Source of the DNA: Sphingomonas leidyi
GTDB taxonomy: Bacteria > Pseudomonadota > Alphaproteobacteria > Sphingomonadales > Sphingomonadaceae
Assembly (NCBI RefSeq): GCF_011761945.1
Contig: NZ_JAASQV010000001.1
Span: forward strand, 1,674,001-1,738,000
Length of the DNA stretch: 64,000 bases
Direction: 5' to 3'
Shown: positions 29,232 through 37,315 of the stretch, piece after piece
Layout of the letters: every line of letters begins with the position of its first letter
How positions within the stretch are numbered: position 1 is the stretch's first letter
Translations under genes and position numbers: made by a program
The notes under the pieces: model-generated
What the model saw: only the letters and a program-made list of their open reading frames with translations
Told to the model about the DNA's origin: nothing
Database searches by the model: none

Positions 29232-29432
29232 ATGGGACAGAAGATCTCGCCCGCCGAGCCCGCGGAGGATCCGGGAGTCGCGACCGCCGAACAGGGCGTG
29301 GTATTGCTCGACGGCCCCGACGGGGTCGCCATCGCGATGACGCCACGCGCCGCGGAGGAGACCGGCCGCCGGCTCGTGGCGGCTGCCCACGAAGCGGCCA
29401 GCCAGGGCAGCGCCGAGGCGCATCCGAGCTGA
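29232..29432 (+). CDS. Small hypothetical protein
   Basis: A 66-residue acidic protein starting MGQKISPAEPAEDPG, with a ribosome site (GGAGAAAA) just upstream. The middle, VVLLDGPDGVAIAMTPRAAEETGRRLVAAAHEA, looks like a strand pair plus a helix. No signal peptide or membrane segment. I recognise a pattern seen in many sphingomonad short ORFs (a DGPDGVAxxxTPxAAxxTxxRL core) but no function. It sits between the YjbR gene and the EEP gene on the same strand. Confidence 0.65.
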   Translation: MGQKISPAEPAEDPGVATAEQGVVLLDGPDGVAIAMTPRAAEETGRRLVAAAHEAASQGSAEAHPS

Positions 29433-29475
29433 GGCCCTTGCACATGTTCCGCAAGCCCCGCGATAAGGGGCGCCG

Positions 29476-30174
29476 ATGATCAAGGTCGCCAGCTACAATA
29501 TGCGCAAGTCGATCGGCACCGACCGCCGGCGGCGCCCCGAGCGCACGCTGCAGGTGCTGTGCGAGATCGATGCCGACATCGTCGCGCTTCAGGAAGCCGA
29601 TCGCCGCTTCGGCGAGCGTTCGGCGGTGCTCACGCAGCATCTGCTCGCCGAGCATAGCGACTACAAGCCCGTCCCCCTCGGCACCAAGGCGCGCTCGATG
29701 GGCTGGCACGGCAACGCGCTGCTCGTGCGCAAGGATGCGCAGATCCTCGATTGCGAAGCGATCCACCTGCCGGCACTGGAGCCGCGCGGCGCAGTGATGG
29801 CGGATCTGCGCCTGGCCGGCGGGCCGGTGGTGCGGGTGGTCGGCATGCATCTCGACCTGTCCGGCCTGTGGCGGCGGCGCCAGGCGCATGCGATCATCAC
29901 GCATCTCCAGGCGAGCACGCACCAATATCCGACGATCCTGATGGGCGACCTCAACGAGTGGAGCGCCCAGTCCGGATGCCTGCGCGACTTTGCCGGCCAC
30001 TTCGCCTTCGCCGCCACCGGCAAGACCTTCCATGCCCGGCGCCCGGTGGCCCGGCTCGACCGGATCATGGCGAGCCCGGACCTGACCATCACCGATGCCG
30101 GGGTGCACGACAGCCTCCAGGCGCGTACTGCCTCCGATCACCTGCCCATCTGGGCGACACTGCAAAAGGCCTGA
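29476..30174 (+). CDS. Endonuclease/exonuclease/phosphatase family protein
   Basis: A 232-residue EEP-fold hydrolase: MIKVASYNMRKSIG at the start, IVALQEADRRF (metal-binding Glu), GMHLDLSGLWRRRQA, MGDLNEWSA (catalytic Asp, Asn) and the final ASDHLPIWATL (Asp, His). Members cleave phosphodiesters in DNA, phosphoinositides or sphingomyelin; the substrate is not readable. No signal peptide, so cytoplasmic. Its stop and the patatin start share bases (TGATG), so the two are coupled, and a joint role in phospholipid turnover is possible. Confidence 0.9.
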   Translation: MIKVASYNMRKSIGTDRRRRPERTLQVLCEIDADIVALQEADRRFGERSAVLTQHLLAEHSDYKPVPLGTKARSMGWHGNALLVRKDAQILDCEAIHLPALEPRGAVMADLRLAGGPVVRVVGMHLDLSGLWRRRQAHAIITHLQASTHQYPTILMGDLNEWSAQSGCLRDFAGHFAFAATGKTFHARRPVARLDRIMASPDLTITDAGVHDSLQARTASDHLPIWATLQKA

Positions 30175-32468
30175 TGACCGAAACCCGCGACAAGGAACTG
30201 CGCCTCGCGCTCGTCTGCTACGGCGGCATCAGCCTGGCCGTATACATGCACGGCATCACCAAGGAAGTCTGGCGCCTCGCCCGCGCCAGCTGTGCCGAGC
30301 GCGACGGGGCGGACGGACGGCCCGACGTGTATCGCGAGCTGATCGAGGAGATTCGCGAGACGTCGGGCGTCAACCTGCGCGTGCTCGTCGATATCCTCGC
30401 AGGCGCCAGCGCAGGAGGCATCAACACGGTGTTCCTGGCCCAGGCGATCGCCACCGGCCAGTCGCTCGATCCGCTGACCGACCTGTGGATGGACAATGCG
30501 GACGTCGAGGCGCTGCTCGAGCCGCGCCAGCGCCCGTCGCACCGCTTCGCCAAGATATGGGCGGTGCCGATCGCCTGGCTGGTCGCGAACCGTTCCAAGA
30601 CGGTGGACGAGACGGTGGAGGCCGAGGCGCGCGACGAAGTGCGCCTGAAGCTCGAACATTTCGTCCGTTCGCGCTGGTTCGAGCCGCCCTTTGGCGGCAA
30701 GCGGCTGGCCAACACCATCCTCGATGCCTTCGCCGCCATGGCCAAGGGGCCCCGCGACAAGCGCCTGCTGCCCGATGGACAGCCGCTGGACCTGTTCGTC
30801 ACCGTCACCGATTTTCGCGGCCATCCCGAAGCGCTGCGGCTCAATTCGCCCAGCTCGGTGATCGAGAACGAGCACCGGCTGGTCTTCTCCTTCACCGATC
30901 ACGGCCTGCCCGGCGAGCGCTTCGCCGATGCCGCCAGCCTCACTTTCGCGGCGCGGGCCACCTCCAGCTTCCCGGGCGCCTTCCCGCCGATGACGGTGGG
31001 CGAGATGGACGATCTCCTCGCCGAGCGGAAACAGGCCTGGCCGCAGCGCGATGCCTTTCTGGAGCGCGTCCTGCCGCGCCAATGGGCGGACAGCCGCGGC
31101 GAGAAGGCGATCCTGATCGACGGATCGGTGCTCGCCAACGCGCCCTTCCGCCCGGCCATGGAAGCGCTCAAGGAGCGGCCGGCCCGGCGCCAGGTCGACC
31201 GGCGCTTCATCTTCGTCGATCCTTTCCCCAATTTCCGCTTCGACTTCTACGGCGCCGAGGCGGACAAGAAGCCCGGCTTCTTCGCCACGATCATCGGCGC
31301 GCTCTCCGAGCTGCCGCGCGAGCAGCCGATCCGCGACAATCTCGACGAGATCGCCCGGCGCTCCCACCGGATCGAGCGGATGCTCGCCATCGTCGCCGAA
31401 ATCCGCGCCGAAGTGGAGACCCAGGTCGAGGCGCTGTTCGGCTATACGCTGTGGCTCGACTATCCCACGCCCAAGCGGCTCGCGACCTGGCGCCGCCGCG
31501 CGCAGGTCGCCGCGGCGGCCAAGGCTGGCTATGGCCACACCGCCTATGGCCTGCTGAAGGTGGAGGGTGCGATCGATCGCACGGCGCGGCTGCTCTACAC
31601 GGTGGGCGAACGGCACGGGCCCGAGCGGCTGCACGAGATCCGCGAGGCGCTGGCCGCCACGGTCCAGTCGCGCGGGGCGGACCGGTTCGGCGCGACGCTT
31701 TCCTATGGCGCCTCCCCCGAGACGCTGGAATTCCTGCGCGCCCACGATCTGGGCTTCCGCATCCGCCGCCTGCGCCTGCTCGCCCGCCGGCTCACCGAAG
31801 TCGACTTGCCGACGAGCCATGGCGTGCTCCGCCCGATGCGCGAGGCGATCTATGATTCGCTCGCGGCCTATCTCGAACTCAAGCGCGCCGACACCTATGC
31901 GGACCTGCGCGACGAGGTCCGGATGATGACCGACGATGCCGGGCCGATCCTCGACCGGCTGGCCGAGCGGATGCAGCTGAAGAAGCTCGACGGCGAGACC
32001 GACGCACGGCTGGCGGAAGGGCTGAGCACGCTCGCGAAGGACCTGCGCCGTCCGCTCCTCCTCGCGCATCTGGGCTTTCCCTTCTACGACATCGCCACGC
32101 TGCCCCTGTTGCAGGGCGAGGGCGTGGACGAGTTCGATCCGATCCGGGTCGACCGCATCGCCCCGGACGACGCGACGGCGATCCGGGCCGGCGGCGCCGA
32201 GGCGACGCTGAAGGGGATCCAGTTCAACAGTTTCGGCGCGTTCTTCAGCCGGGCCTATCGCGAGAACGACTATCTCTGGGGCAGACTGCACGGCGCCGAC
32301 CGGCTGATCGACATCGTGCTCTCGACGCTCGATCCCGCGACGCGCCCGCCCGAGGACCGTGCCGCGGCGATCAAGCGCCGGGCCTTCCACGCCATCCTCG
32401 ACGAAGAGGAGAAGCGCCTGACGAAGATCCCCGGGCTGTTCGCGGAATTGCGGGCGGAGATCGGGTGA
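30174..32468 (+). CDS. Large patatin-like phospholipase
   Basis: A 764-residue protein with a patatin domain. The oxyanion Gly-rich part is CYGGISLAVYMHGI, the nucleophile elbow is GASAGG (Ser79), and the dyad aspartate is in LIDGSVLANAP (Asp316). The 450-residue C-terminal extension has long helices and no recognised domain; this size class is common in sphingomonads and actinobacteria. It should hydrolyse acyl chains of phospholipids. The start is the ATG at 30174; an open frame upstream is an artefact of the EEP gene. Coupled to the EEP gene. Confidence 0.9.
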   Translation: MTETRDKELRLALVCYGGISLAVYMHGITKEVWRLARASCAERDGADGRPDVYRELIEEIRETSGVNLRVLVDILAGASAGGINTVFLAQAIATGQSLDPLTDLWMDNADVEALLEPRQRPSHRFAKIWAVPIAWLVANRSKTVDETVEAEARDEVRLKLEHFVRSRWFEPPFGGKRLANTILDAFAAMAKGPRDKRLLPDGQPLDLFVTVTDFRGHPEALRLNSPSSVIENEHRLVFSFTDHGLPGERFADAASLTFAARATSSFPGAFPPMTVGEMDDLLAERKQAWPQRDAFLERVLPRQWADSRGEKAILIDGSVLANAPFRPAMEALKERPARRQVDRRFIFVDPFPNFRFDFYGAEADKKPGFFATIIGALSELPREQPIRDNLDEIARRSHRIERMLAIVAEIRAEVETQVEALFGYTLWLDYPTPKRLATWRRRAQVAAAAKAGYGHTAYGLLKVEGAIDRTARLLYTVGERHGPERLHEIREALAATVQSRGADRFGATLSYGASPETLEFLRAHDLGFRIRRLRLLARRLTEVDLPTSHGVLRPMREAIYDSLAAYLELKRADTYADLRDEVRMMTDDAGPILDRLAERMQLKKLDGETDARLAEGLSTLAKDLRRPLLLAHLGFPFYDIATLPLLQGEGVDEFDPIRVDRIAPDDATAIRAGGAEATLKGIQFNSFGAFFSRAYRENDYLWGRLHGADRLIDIVLSTLDPATRPPEDRAAAIKRRAFHAILDEEEKRLTKIPGLFAELRAEIG

Positions 32469-32484
32469 CCGTCGCGTCCGCTAT

Positions 32485-32497
32485 GGCCAAATTGGCC
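32485..32497. promoter_or_regulatory. GGCCAA-A-TTGGCC palindrome upstream of lapA-pyrF
   Basis: Six-base perfect arms around one base, 46-58 bases before the lapA start and 17 bases after the patatin stop. It could be an operator or a weak hairpin. No regulator is suggested by the neighbours. Confidence 0.25.
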
Positions 32498-32542
32498 CGC
32501 GCGTCATAGAACCGTCCCCGCCTCACGCAGGAAGGGAGAGGG

Positions 32543-32881
32543 ATGCGGTTTCTGAAGGTGCTGTTCTGGCTGTTGCTGGGCGGCCTCGTCGCTGGCTTCG
32601 TGATCTACAATGGCGACGAACGCGTGAACGTGCATCTGTGGAGCGGCCTCATTGCCGATTTCAGCCTGCCGCTGCTGCTGATCCTCGTCTTCCTCGCCGG
32701 GCTGCTGCCCGTGCTGCTCGCCTATCATGCGCTGCGCTGGCGGATGCGCCAGCGGATCACCGGGCTGGAGCGCGCCCTGAACGATCTGCGTGCGATCAAC
32801 GCGATGCCCGAGCCGGCGCCCGTACCCATGCCCGTGCCGATCCCGCCCCAGACGGCGCTGCCGCTGGGAGATCCGCTATGA
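32543..32881 (+). CDS. LapA-domain inner-membrane protein
   Basis: A 112-residue LapA-like (DUF1049) protein with two hydrophobic segments (about residues 5-22 and 40-62), a short loop with NGDERVNVHLW, a cytoplasmic helix RWRMRQRITGLERALNDLRAIN, and a proline-rich tail. E. coli LapA works with LapB in controlling LPS synthesis via LpxC. A strong ribosome site (GGAAGGGAGAGGG) precedes the ATG. The stop overlaps pyrF by 4 bases, so both are made from one mRNA. Confidence 0.88.
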   Translation: MRFLKVLFWLLLGGLVAGFVIYNGDERVNVHLWSGLIADFSLPLLLILVFLAGLLPVLLAYHALRWRMRQRITGLERALNDLRAINAMPEPAPVPMPVPIPPQTALPLGDPL

Positions 32882-33549
32882 GCCCGGTCTATGTCGCGAT
32901 CGATACGCCGGACCTGGAACGCGCCAAGGCCATCGCCACGCGAGTGAAGGCGCATGTCGGCGGGATCAAGCTCGGCCTCGAATTCTTCATGGCGAACGGC
33001 CGTGCCGGCGTGCACGAGATGCACGAGATCGGCCTGCCGATCTTCCTCGACCTCAAGTTCCACGACATTCCCAATACCGTCGCCAAGGCGATCCAGGCGC
33101 TGCGCCCGCTCGAGCCCGCGATCCTGACCGTCCACGCCGCGGGCGGCCGCGCCATGCTGGAGGATGCCAAGGCAGCCGCACCCGCGGGCACCAAGGTGGT
33201 GGCGGTGACGATGCTCACCAGCCTGGACGACAGCGACCTGGTCTCGGTCGGCCTCAAGCCGGATTCGCACGAGCAGGTGATGCGCCTGACCGAACTCGCC
33301 AGGTCGGCGGGCGTCGACGGCATCGTCTGCTCGGGCAACGAAGTCGCCGCCGCCAAGGCGCTTTGGCGCGACGGCTTCTTCGTCATTCCCGGCGTCCGCC
33401 CGGCGAACGGCACGGCAGGCGACCAGAAACGCGTGGTCACGCCGCGCGCCGCGCTCGATGCCGGTGCCTCGATCCTGGTGGTCGGCCGCCCCATTACCCA
33501 GGCCCAGGATCCCGACCTGGCCGCACGCGAGATCGAGGCGACGCTATAG
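32878..33549 (+). CDS. pyrF: Orotidine 5'-phosphate decarboxylase
   Basis: A 223-residue PyrF, the last step of UMP synthesis. The catalytic Asp-x-Lys-x2-Asp is in FLDLKFHDIPNTVAKA, and the phosphate-binding segments FVIPGVRP and ILVVGRPITQA are present. The ATG at 32878 overlaps the lapA stop (ATGA). The following LprI-like gene is 12 bases downstream. Confidence 0.96.
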   Translation: MSPVYVAIDTPDLERAKAIATRVKAHVGGIKLGLEFFMANGRAGVHEMHEIGLPIFLDLKFHDIPNTVAKAIQALRPLEPAILTVHAAGGRAMLEDAKAAAPAGTKVVAVTMLTSLDDSDLVSVGLKPDSHEQVMRLTELARSAGVDGIVCSGNEVAAAKALWRDGFFVIPGVRPANGTAGDQKRVVTPRAALDAGASILVVGRPITQAQDPDLAAREIEATL

Positions 33550-33561
33550 CAGGAGGCAGTG

Positions 33562-34254
33562 ATGATACGGATCGCGGGTTTCGGACTCTTCGCCCTTTTC
33601 CTCGCATTCTTCGGTCTTCACGCTGCCTCTCCGCCGCAATCGGCCAGCTTCGACTGCGCCAGGGCCAGCCACCCGCTAGAAAGGACGATCTGCGCCAGCC
33701 CGAAGCTGCGCGCGCTCGATGGCGAAGTGGCGGCGCTCTACAAGGCGAAGCTCGCCCTCCTGTTCGACAAGCAGGGCTTTCGCGGGCAGCAGCGCGACTG
33801 GCAGCAGATCCTGCGCACCCGCTGCGCCAAGACCTGCGATCCCGCTTCGGTGGAGCGCGACTATGCCGTCCAGCGCGATTCCCTGCGCAGCTTCAACGAG
33901 GAGCTGTGGGAAGCCAGCTACAAGACCGCCGACGTCGCCCAGCTGACGATCAACCATATCGACGCGAACCAGTTCGATTTCGCGCTGAACCGCGATCTCG
34001 AGGGCAAGGCGCTCTGCAAGCTGCCGGCCAGCGATGGCGAGGCCGGCGCGATCGCCACGCTCGCCTCGCCCGCCAAGGCGAGCTGGTCCGCCGGCGCGTG
34101 CAGGATCGACTTCATCCTGACGCGCGACGCCGGCGGCCATGTCACCCGGATCGACACGGCCGCGTCAGCGGGCTGCAAGCGCTATTGCACGGGCAATTAC
34201 GGCCTGAGCGACACCTTCCTGCCCGCCAATAGCTGGGTCGCCAGCAATCAGTGA
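33562..34254 (+). CDS. LprI-like (DUF1311) exported protein
   Basis: A 230-residue protein with a signal peptide (GFGLFALFLAFFGLHAAS) and a DUF1311/lysozyme-inhibitor LprI-like domain: FDCARASHPLERTICASPKLRALDGEVAALYKAKL, with paired cysteines, and a second cysteine pair in RTRCAKTCDPASVERDY. The C-terminal half is less recognisable and has further Cys residues (GCKRYCTGNYGLSD). AGGAGG lies 5 bases before the ATG at 33562. Likely a periplasmic disulfide protein; a lysozyme-inhibitor role is only suggested by family. It overlaps the convergent SDR gene by 7 bases. Confidence 0.82.
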   Translation: MIRIAGFGLFALFLAFFGLHAASPPQSASFDCARASHPLERTICASPKLRALDGEVAALYKAKLALLFDKQGFRGQQRDWQQILRTRCAKTCDPASVERDYAVQRDSLRSFNEELWEASYKTADVAQLTINHIDANQFDFALNRDLEGKALCKLPASDGEAGAIATLASPAKASWSAGACRIDFILTRDAGGHVTRIDTAASAGCKRYCTGNYGLSDTFLPANSWVASNQ

Positions 34255-34997
34255 GCGCCGTCGTTGAGCAGGGCGAATACCTGGGCATAGTCCCCGCGCG
34301 CCTCGGCGAAGCGGAGGAATTTCACGCGCTCGGTCAGGTTCTCGGCCGCACCCGCCTCCAGCTGGGCCAGGGTCTCGGCGATATAGTCGGCGAGCGGCAT
34401 CGAATTGGGGTTCTCGGCATGGCCGGGCATCAGGTCGGTCGCCACCGCCGGCGGGGCGATCTCGATCACTTCGACATTGGTACCCTTCAGCTGGTGGCGC
34501 AGCGACTGGGTCCAGCTGTGGATCGCCGCCTTGGTCGCCGAATAGGTGGGCGTGGCCGCGAGCGGGACGAAGGCCAGGCCCGAGCTGACGGTCAGCACTG
34601 CCGCCTTGGGACGGGCCAGCAGGTGCGGGAGCAGCGCGGCATTGAGGCGCAGCGGCCCGAGCAGATTGGTGGCGATCGTCGCCTCGCCGATGGCCAGGTC
34701 GGATCCCGGGGCGACAAGCTTCTCGGCCTGCATGATCCCGGCATTGTGGAGCACCACGTCGAGCGCCGGATGCGCCGCGACGATTTCGCGGGCGAAGCGG
34801 GCGACGTCGTCGGCATCGGCCACGTCCAGCGTTGCGGTGGCGATGCCCGGATTGGCGGCGGCAACTTCCTCGAGCGCGCTCGCGCGACGGCCCGAGACGA
34901 TCACCTTGTTGCCCCGCGCATGCAGCGCCTCGGCGAGCGCGCGGCCGATGCCCGAGCCGCCGCCGGTGATCAGGATGGTGTTGCCGGTCATGTCCAT
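34248..34997 (-). CDS. Short-chain dehydrogenase/reductase
   Basis: A 249-residue classical SDR. The Rossmann motif is TGGGSGIGRALAE (about residues 11-23), NAG lies in LHNAGIM, and the active site is SSGLAF... with YSATKAA (Tyr-x3-Lys). The start of the SSG and the C-terminal LMPGHAENPNSMPLADYIAETL is typical of the DltE/YvaG-like oxidoreductases often found beside HxlR regulators. Substrate unknown. Divergent from an HxlR regulator across 100 bases, so its expression is probably controlled by it. Confidence 0.92.
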   Translation of the reverse strand: MDMTGNTILITGGGSGIGRALAEALHARGNKVIVSGRRASALEEVAAANPGIATATLDVADADDVARFAREIVAAHPALDVVLHNAGIMQAEKLVAPGSDLAIGEATIATNLLGPLRLNAALLPHLLARPKAAVLTVSSGLAFVPLAATPTYSATKAAIHSWTQSLRHQLKGTNVEVIEIAPPAVATDLMPGHAENPNSMPLADYIAETLAQLEAGAAENLTERVKFLRFAEARGDYAQVFALLNDGAH

Positions 34998-35043
34998 GTT
35001 CGGATCCCTTCCGTGAATGCCTGGACGCTGGATATCGCATCAT

Positions 35044-35069
35044 GGTACCCATTGGGGAGTAGGCACCCA
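35044..35069. promoter_or_regulatory. GGYACCCA direct repeats between SDR and HxlR genes
   Basis: GGTACCCA (35044-35051) and GGCACCCA (35062-35069) are direct repeats 18 bases apart in the 100-base divergent promoter region. They are candidate binding sites for the HxlR protein encoded at 35098, since such regulators usually bind their own intergenic region. Confidence 0.35.
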
Positions 35070-35097
35070 AGATATTCATACATACCTTTTGGAAACC

Positions 35098-35487
35098 ATG
35101 GCCGATTACGACCCCCATCGCTACCCCGATCTCGACCCGCGGGTGGAAGCGTTCGTCACCGAGATCATCGGCCGCGTCGCCGACAAATGGACGATGATCG
35201 TGCTCGAGGCGCTCGCCGAACATGGCGAGCTGCGCTTCTCCAGGCTGCGCGCCGAATGCGGCGGGATCAGCCAGAAGATGCTCACCCAGACGGTGCGCCA
35301 GATGGAACGCGACGGGCTGCTGGTCCGCACCGTTCATCCGGTGATCCCGCCACGGGTGGAGTACAGGCTCACCGACCTTGGCGGCAGCCTTGCAGAGGCT
35401 TTCTGCGGCGTGTGGGTCTGGGCGGCACGCAATCTGGGACGGATCGAGGCGTCCCGCGCCGCCTTCGATGCGCGGGCGGCGGCATAG
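35098..35487 (+). CDS. HxlR-family transcriptional regulator
   Basis: A 129-residue MarR/HxlR winged-helix protein. The HxlR core is VADKWTMIVLEALAEHGELRFSRLRAECGGISQKMLTQTVRQMERDGLLVRTVHPVIPPRVEYRLTDLG in family terms: each of the landmarks DKW, RFxxLR, GISQKML, MERDGLL and PPRVEYxLT is present. No cysteine is in the sensing N-terminus, where redox-type members have one. It probably represses or activates the divergent SDR gene. The ATG at 35098 gives the standard length; the frame extends upstream into the promoter. Confidence 0.94.
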   Translation: MADYDPHRYPDLDPRVEAFVTEIIGRVADKWTMIVLEALAEHGELRFSRLRAECGGISQKMLTQTVRQMERDGLLVRTVHPVIPPRVEYRLTDLGGSLAEAFCGVWVWAARNLGRIEASRAAFDARAAA

Positions 35488-35527
35488 GCGCTTGCCAAAG
35501 CCGCCCCGGCATCCGACAGAGCCCGCC

Positions 35528-36040
35528 ATGCCCGACAAGCTGACGATCCGCCTTGCCACCCGCGACGACCTGCCGGCGCTCCACCCCGTGATCGAACGCG
35601 CCTATCGCGGAGACGCCGCGCGCGGGGGCTGGACGCATGAGGCCGACCTGATCACCGAGGGCAGCCGCACCGAACTGGCGACGCTGGAGGCGATCCTGGC
35701 CGATCCCGCCCAGCGGCTGCTGGTGGCGCTGGGCGAGAACGGCCCGATCGGCTGCGTCCAGGTGACCGACAAGGGCGATCGCCTCGCCTATCTCGGCCTG
35801 CTCTGCGTCGATCCGCTGCTTCAGGCCGGCGGGCTCGGCAAGCGGCTGGTCGCGGCGGCGGAGGACTGCGCACGGGAGGCCTTCGGCACCGTGCGGATGG
35901 AGATGACGGTGATCGACACCCGCACCGAACTGATCGCCTATTATGTGCGCCGCGGCTATGCGAACTCGGGCGAGAAGCGCGATTTCGTGATCCCGCTCGA
36001 TCCGCCGCTGTTCATGGACGTGCTGGTCAAGGACCTCTGA
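35528..36040 (+). CDS. GNAT-family N-acetyltransferase
   Basis: A 170-residue GNAT protein. MPDKLTIRLATRDDLPALHPVIERAYRG starts the fold; the acetyl-CoA motif is LCVDPLLQAGGLGKRLVAAAE (Q/RxxGxG/A form: QAGGLG), and MEMTVIDTRTELIAYYVRRGYANSGEKRDF carries motif B. Substrate unknown. The C-terminus overlaps the convergent P-loop gene by 14 bases. Confidence 0.9.
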   Translation: MPDKLTIRLATRDDLPALHPVIERAYRGDAARGGWTHEADLITEGSRTELATLEAILADPAQRLLVALGENGPIGCVQVTDKGDRLAYLGLLCVDPLLQAGGLGKRLVAAAEDCAREAFGTVRMEMTVIDTRTELIAYYVRRGYANSGEKRDFVIPLDPPLFMDVLVKDL

Positions 36041-36536
36041 AATCCTTCAGGAAACTGGCGATCTCGCGACGATTGCCGAGCCAGGCGAATTCGCCGGAAT
36101 AGCCTTCCAGCATCGCTTCCACGCGCGGCAGGGTCTTGAGGCGGAACAGCAGGACATAACCGAGAAAGCCTAGGTCGAAGCGCTCGGGGCAGCCTTCTGC
36201 CATGTCCGGGCGCACCTTGCCGAAGCCGCCGATGATCCTGCGGATCACACGCCAGAGACAGCGCAGCGGCGACAGGTCGAGCAGCACCACCTTGTCGGCG
36301 GCGGCAAGGCGGACCGGGAGCGTGCCGGCATAGGTGCCGTCGATGATCCAGCGCGGGCCGGCGGCGAGCGCCCCTACCTGTTCCTGCCATGTCTCCTCGT
36401 CCGGCTCGACCCAGCCCGGCCGCCAGTAGAGCTGGTCGAGATGATGGACGGGCAGTCCGGTCCGCCCGCCGAGCTGGCGCGCGAGCGTCGATTTGCCGCT
36501 GCCGGGCGATCCGATGACGAGAATGCGTTCGGCCAT
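36027..36536 (-). CDS. P-loop adenylate-kinase-like NTPase (FlaR-type)
   Basis: A 169-residue protein with Walker A GSPGSGKSTLARQL (residues 9-22) and a compact NMP-kinase-like fold; HHLDQLYWRPGWVEPDEETW and RWIIDGTYAGTLPVRLAAAD are the landmarks of the topology-modulation/FlaR-type small kinases. Substrate unknown. It overlaps the GNAT gene convergently and is divergent from trpF. Confidence 0.87.
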   Translation of the reverse strand: MAERILVIGSPGSGKSTLARQLGGRTGLPVHHLDQLYWRPGWVEPDEETWQEQVGALAAGPRWIIDGTYAGTLPVRLAAADKVVLLDLSPLRCLWRVIRRIIGGFGKVRPDMAEGCPERFDLGFLGYVLLFRLKTLPRVEAMLEGYSGEFAWLGNRREIASFLKDFRGP

Positions 36537-36595
36537 AGAATTTCTTAGCGGCCCTGGCTGGTGACGTCGCGGCCTTATCCCCCTAAGGCTGCCGC

Positions 36596-37225
36596 ATGCC
36601 CGTTACCGCCAAGATCTGCGGCCTGTCCACGCCCGAGACGCTCGACGCCGCCATTGCCGGCGGAGCGAGCCATGTCGGCTTCGTGTTCTTCCCGCCCTCG
36701 CCGCGCAATGTGGGCTTGGACCAGGCGCGGGCGCTGATCCGGCGCGTGCCGGGACATGTCGGCACGGTCGGCGTGTTCGTCGATCCCGACGAGGCGCTGC
36801 TGTCGGCGGCGCTCGCCACCGGGATCCAGGCGGTGCAACTCCACAAGACCGCCGCCGAGCGCGCCGCCGCTATTCGCACGCGGGTGCCGGTCTGGGCCGC
36901 AGTGGCGGTGAAGACCCGCGCCGATATCGACCAGGCGGCAGCCTATCGCGGCGCGGCCGACCGCATCCTCTATGACGCCAAGACTCCCGACGGCGCTGCG
37001 CTGCCGGGCGGCATGGGTCTGCGCTTCGACTGGAAGCTGCTCGAGAACATTCCCCAGCCGCTGCCCTGGGCGCTTTCCGGCGGGCTCGACGCCGGCAATG
37101 TCCGCGAGGCGGCGAGCGTCACCGGCGCCAGGCTGGTCGATGTCTCCTCCGGCGTCGAGCGCGCTCCGGGAGTCAAGGATGTTGCCAAGATCGCCGCATT
37201 CCTCCAAGCGGTGGCGCAATGTTGA
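36596..37225 (+). CDS. trpF: Phosphoribosylanthranilate isomerase
   Basis: A 209-residue (beta-alpha)8 enzyme of tryptophan synthesis that isomerises phosphoribosyl-anthranilate to CdRP. The catalytic Cys is in KICGLSTPE, the Asp in LYDAKTPDGAALPGGMG, and the phosphate grip is ALSGGLDAGNVREA and DVSSGVE. It heads the trpF-trpB-trpA-accD-folC string, 90 bases before trpB. The gap holds no gene and no obvious attenuator. Confidence 0.96.
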   Translation: MPVTAKICGLSTPETLDAAIAGGASHVGFVFFPPSPRNVGLDQARALIRRVPGHVGTVGVFVDPDEALLSAALATGIQAVQLHKTAAERAAAIRTRVPVWAAVAVKTRADIDQAAAYRGAADRILYDAKTPDGAALPGGMGLRFDWKLLENIPQPLPWALSGGLDAGNVREAASVTGARLVDVSSGVERAPGVKDVAKIAAFLQAVAQC

Positions 37226-37315
37226 GGCCGTTCGCACCTGTCCGCATCGGATTTCGATGGCGCTGATCGCTAGCTCCCGAGCCAGCCTCCGCCATCCGAA
37301 CCCATGAGAGACGCA

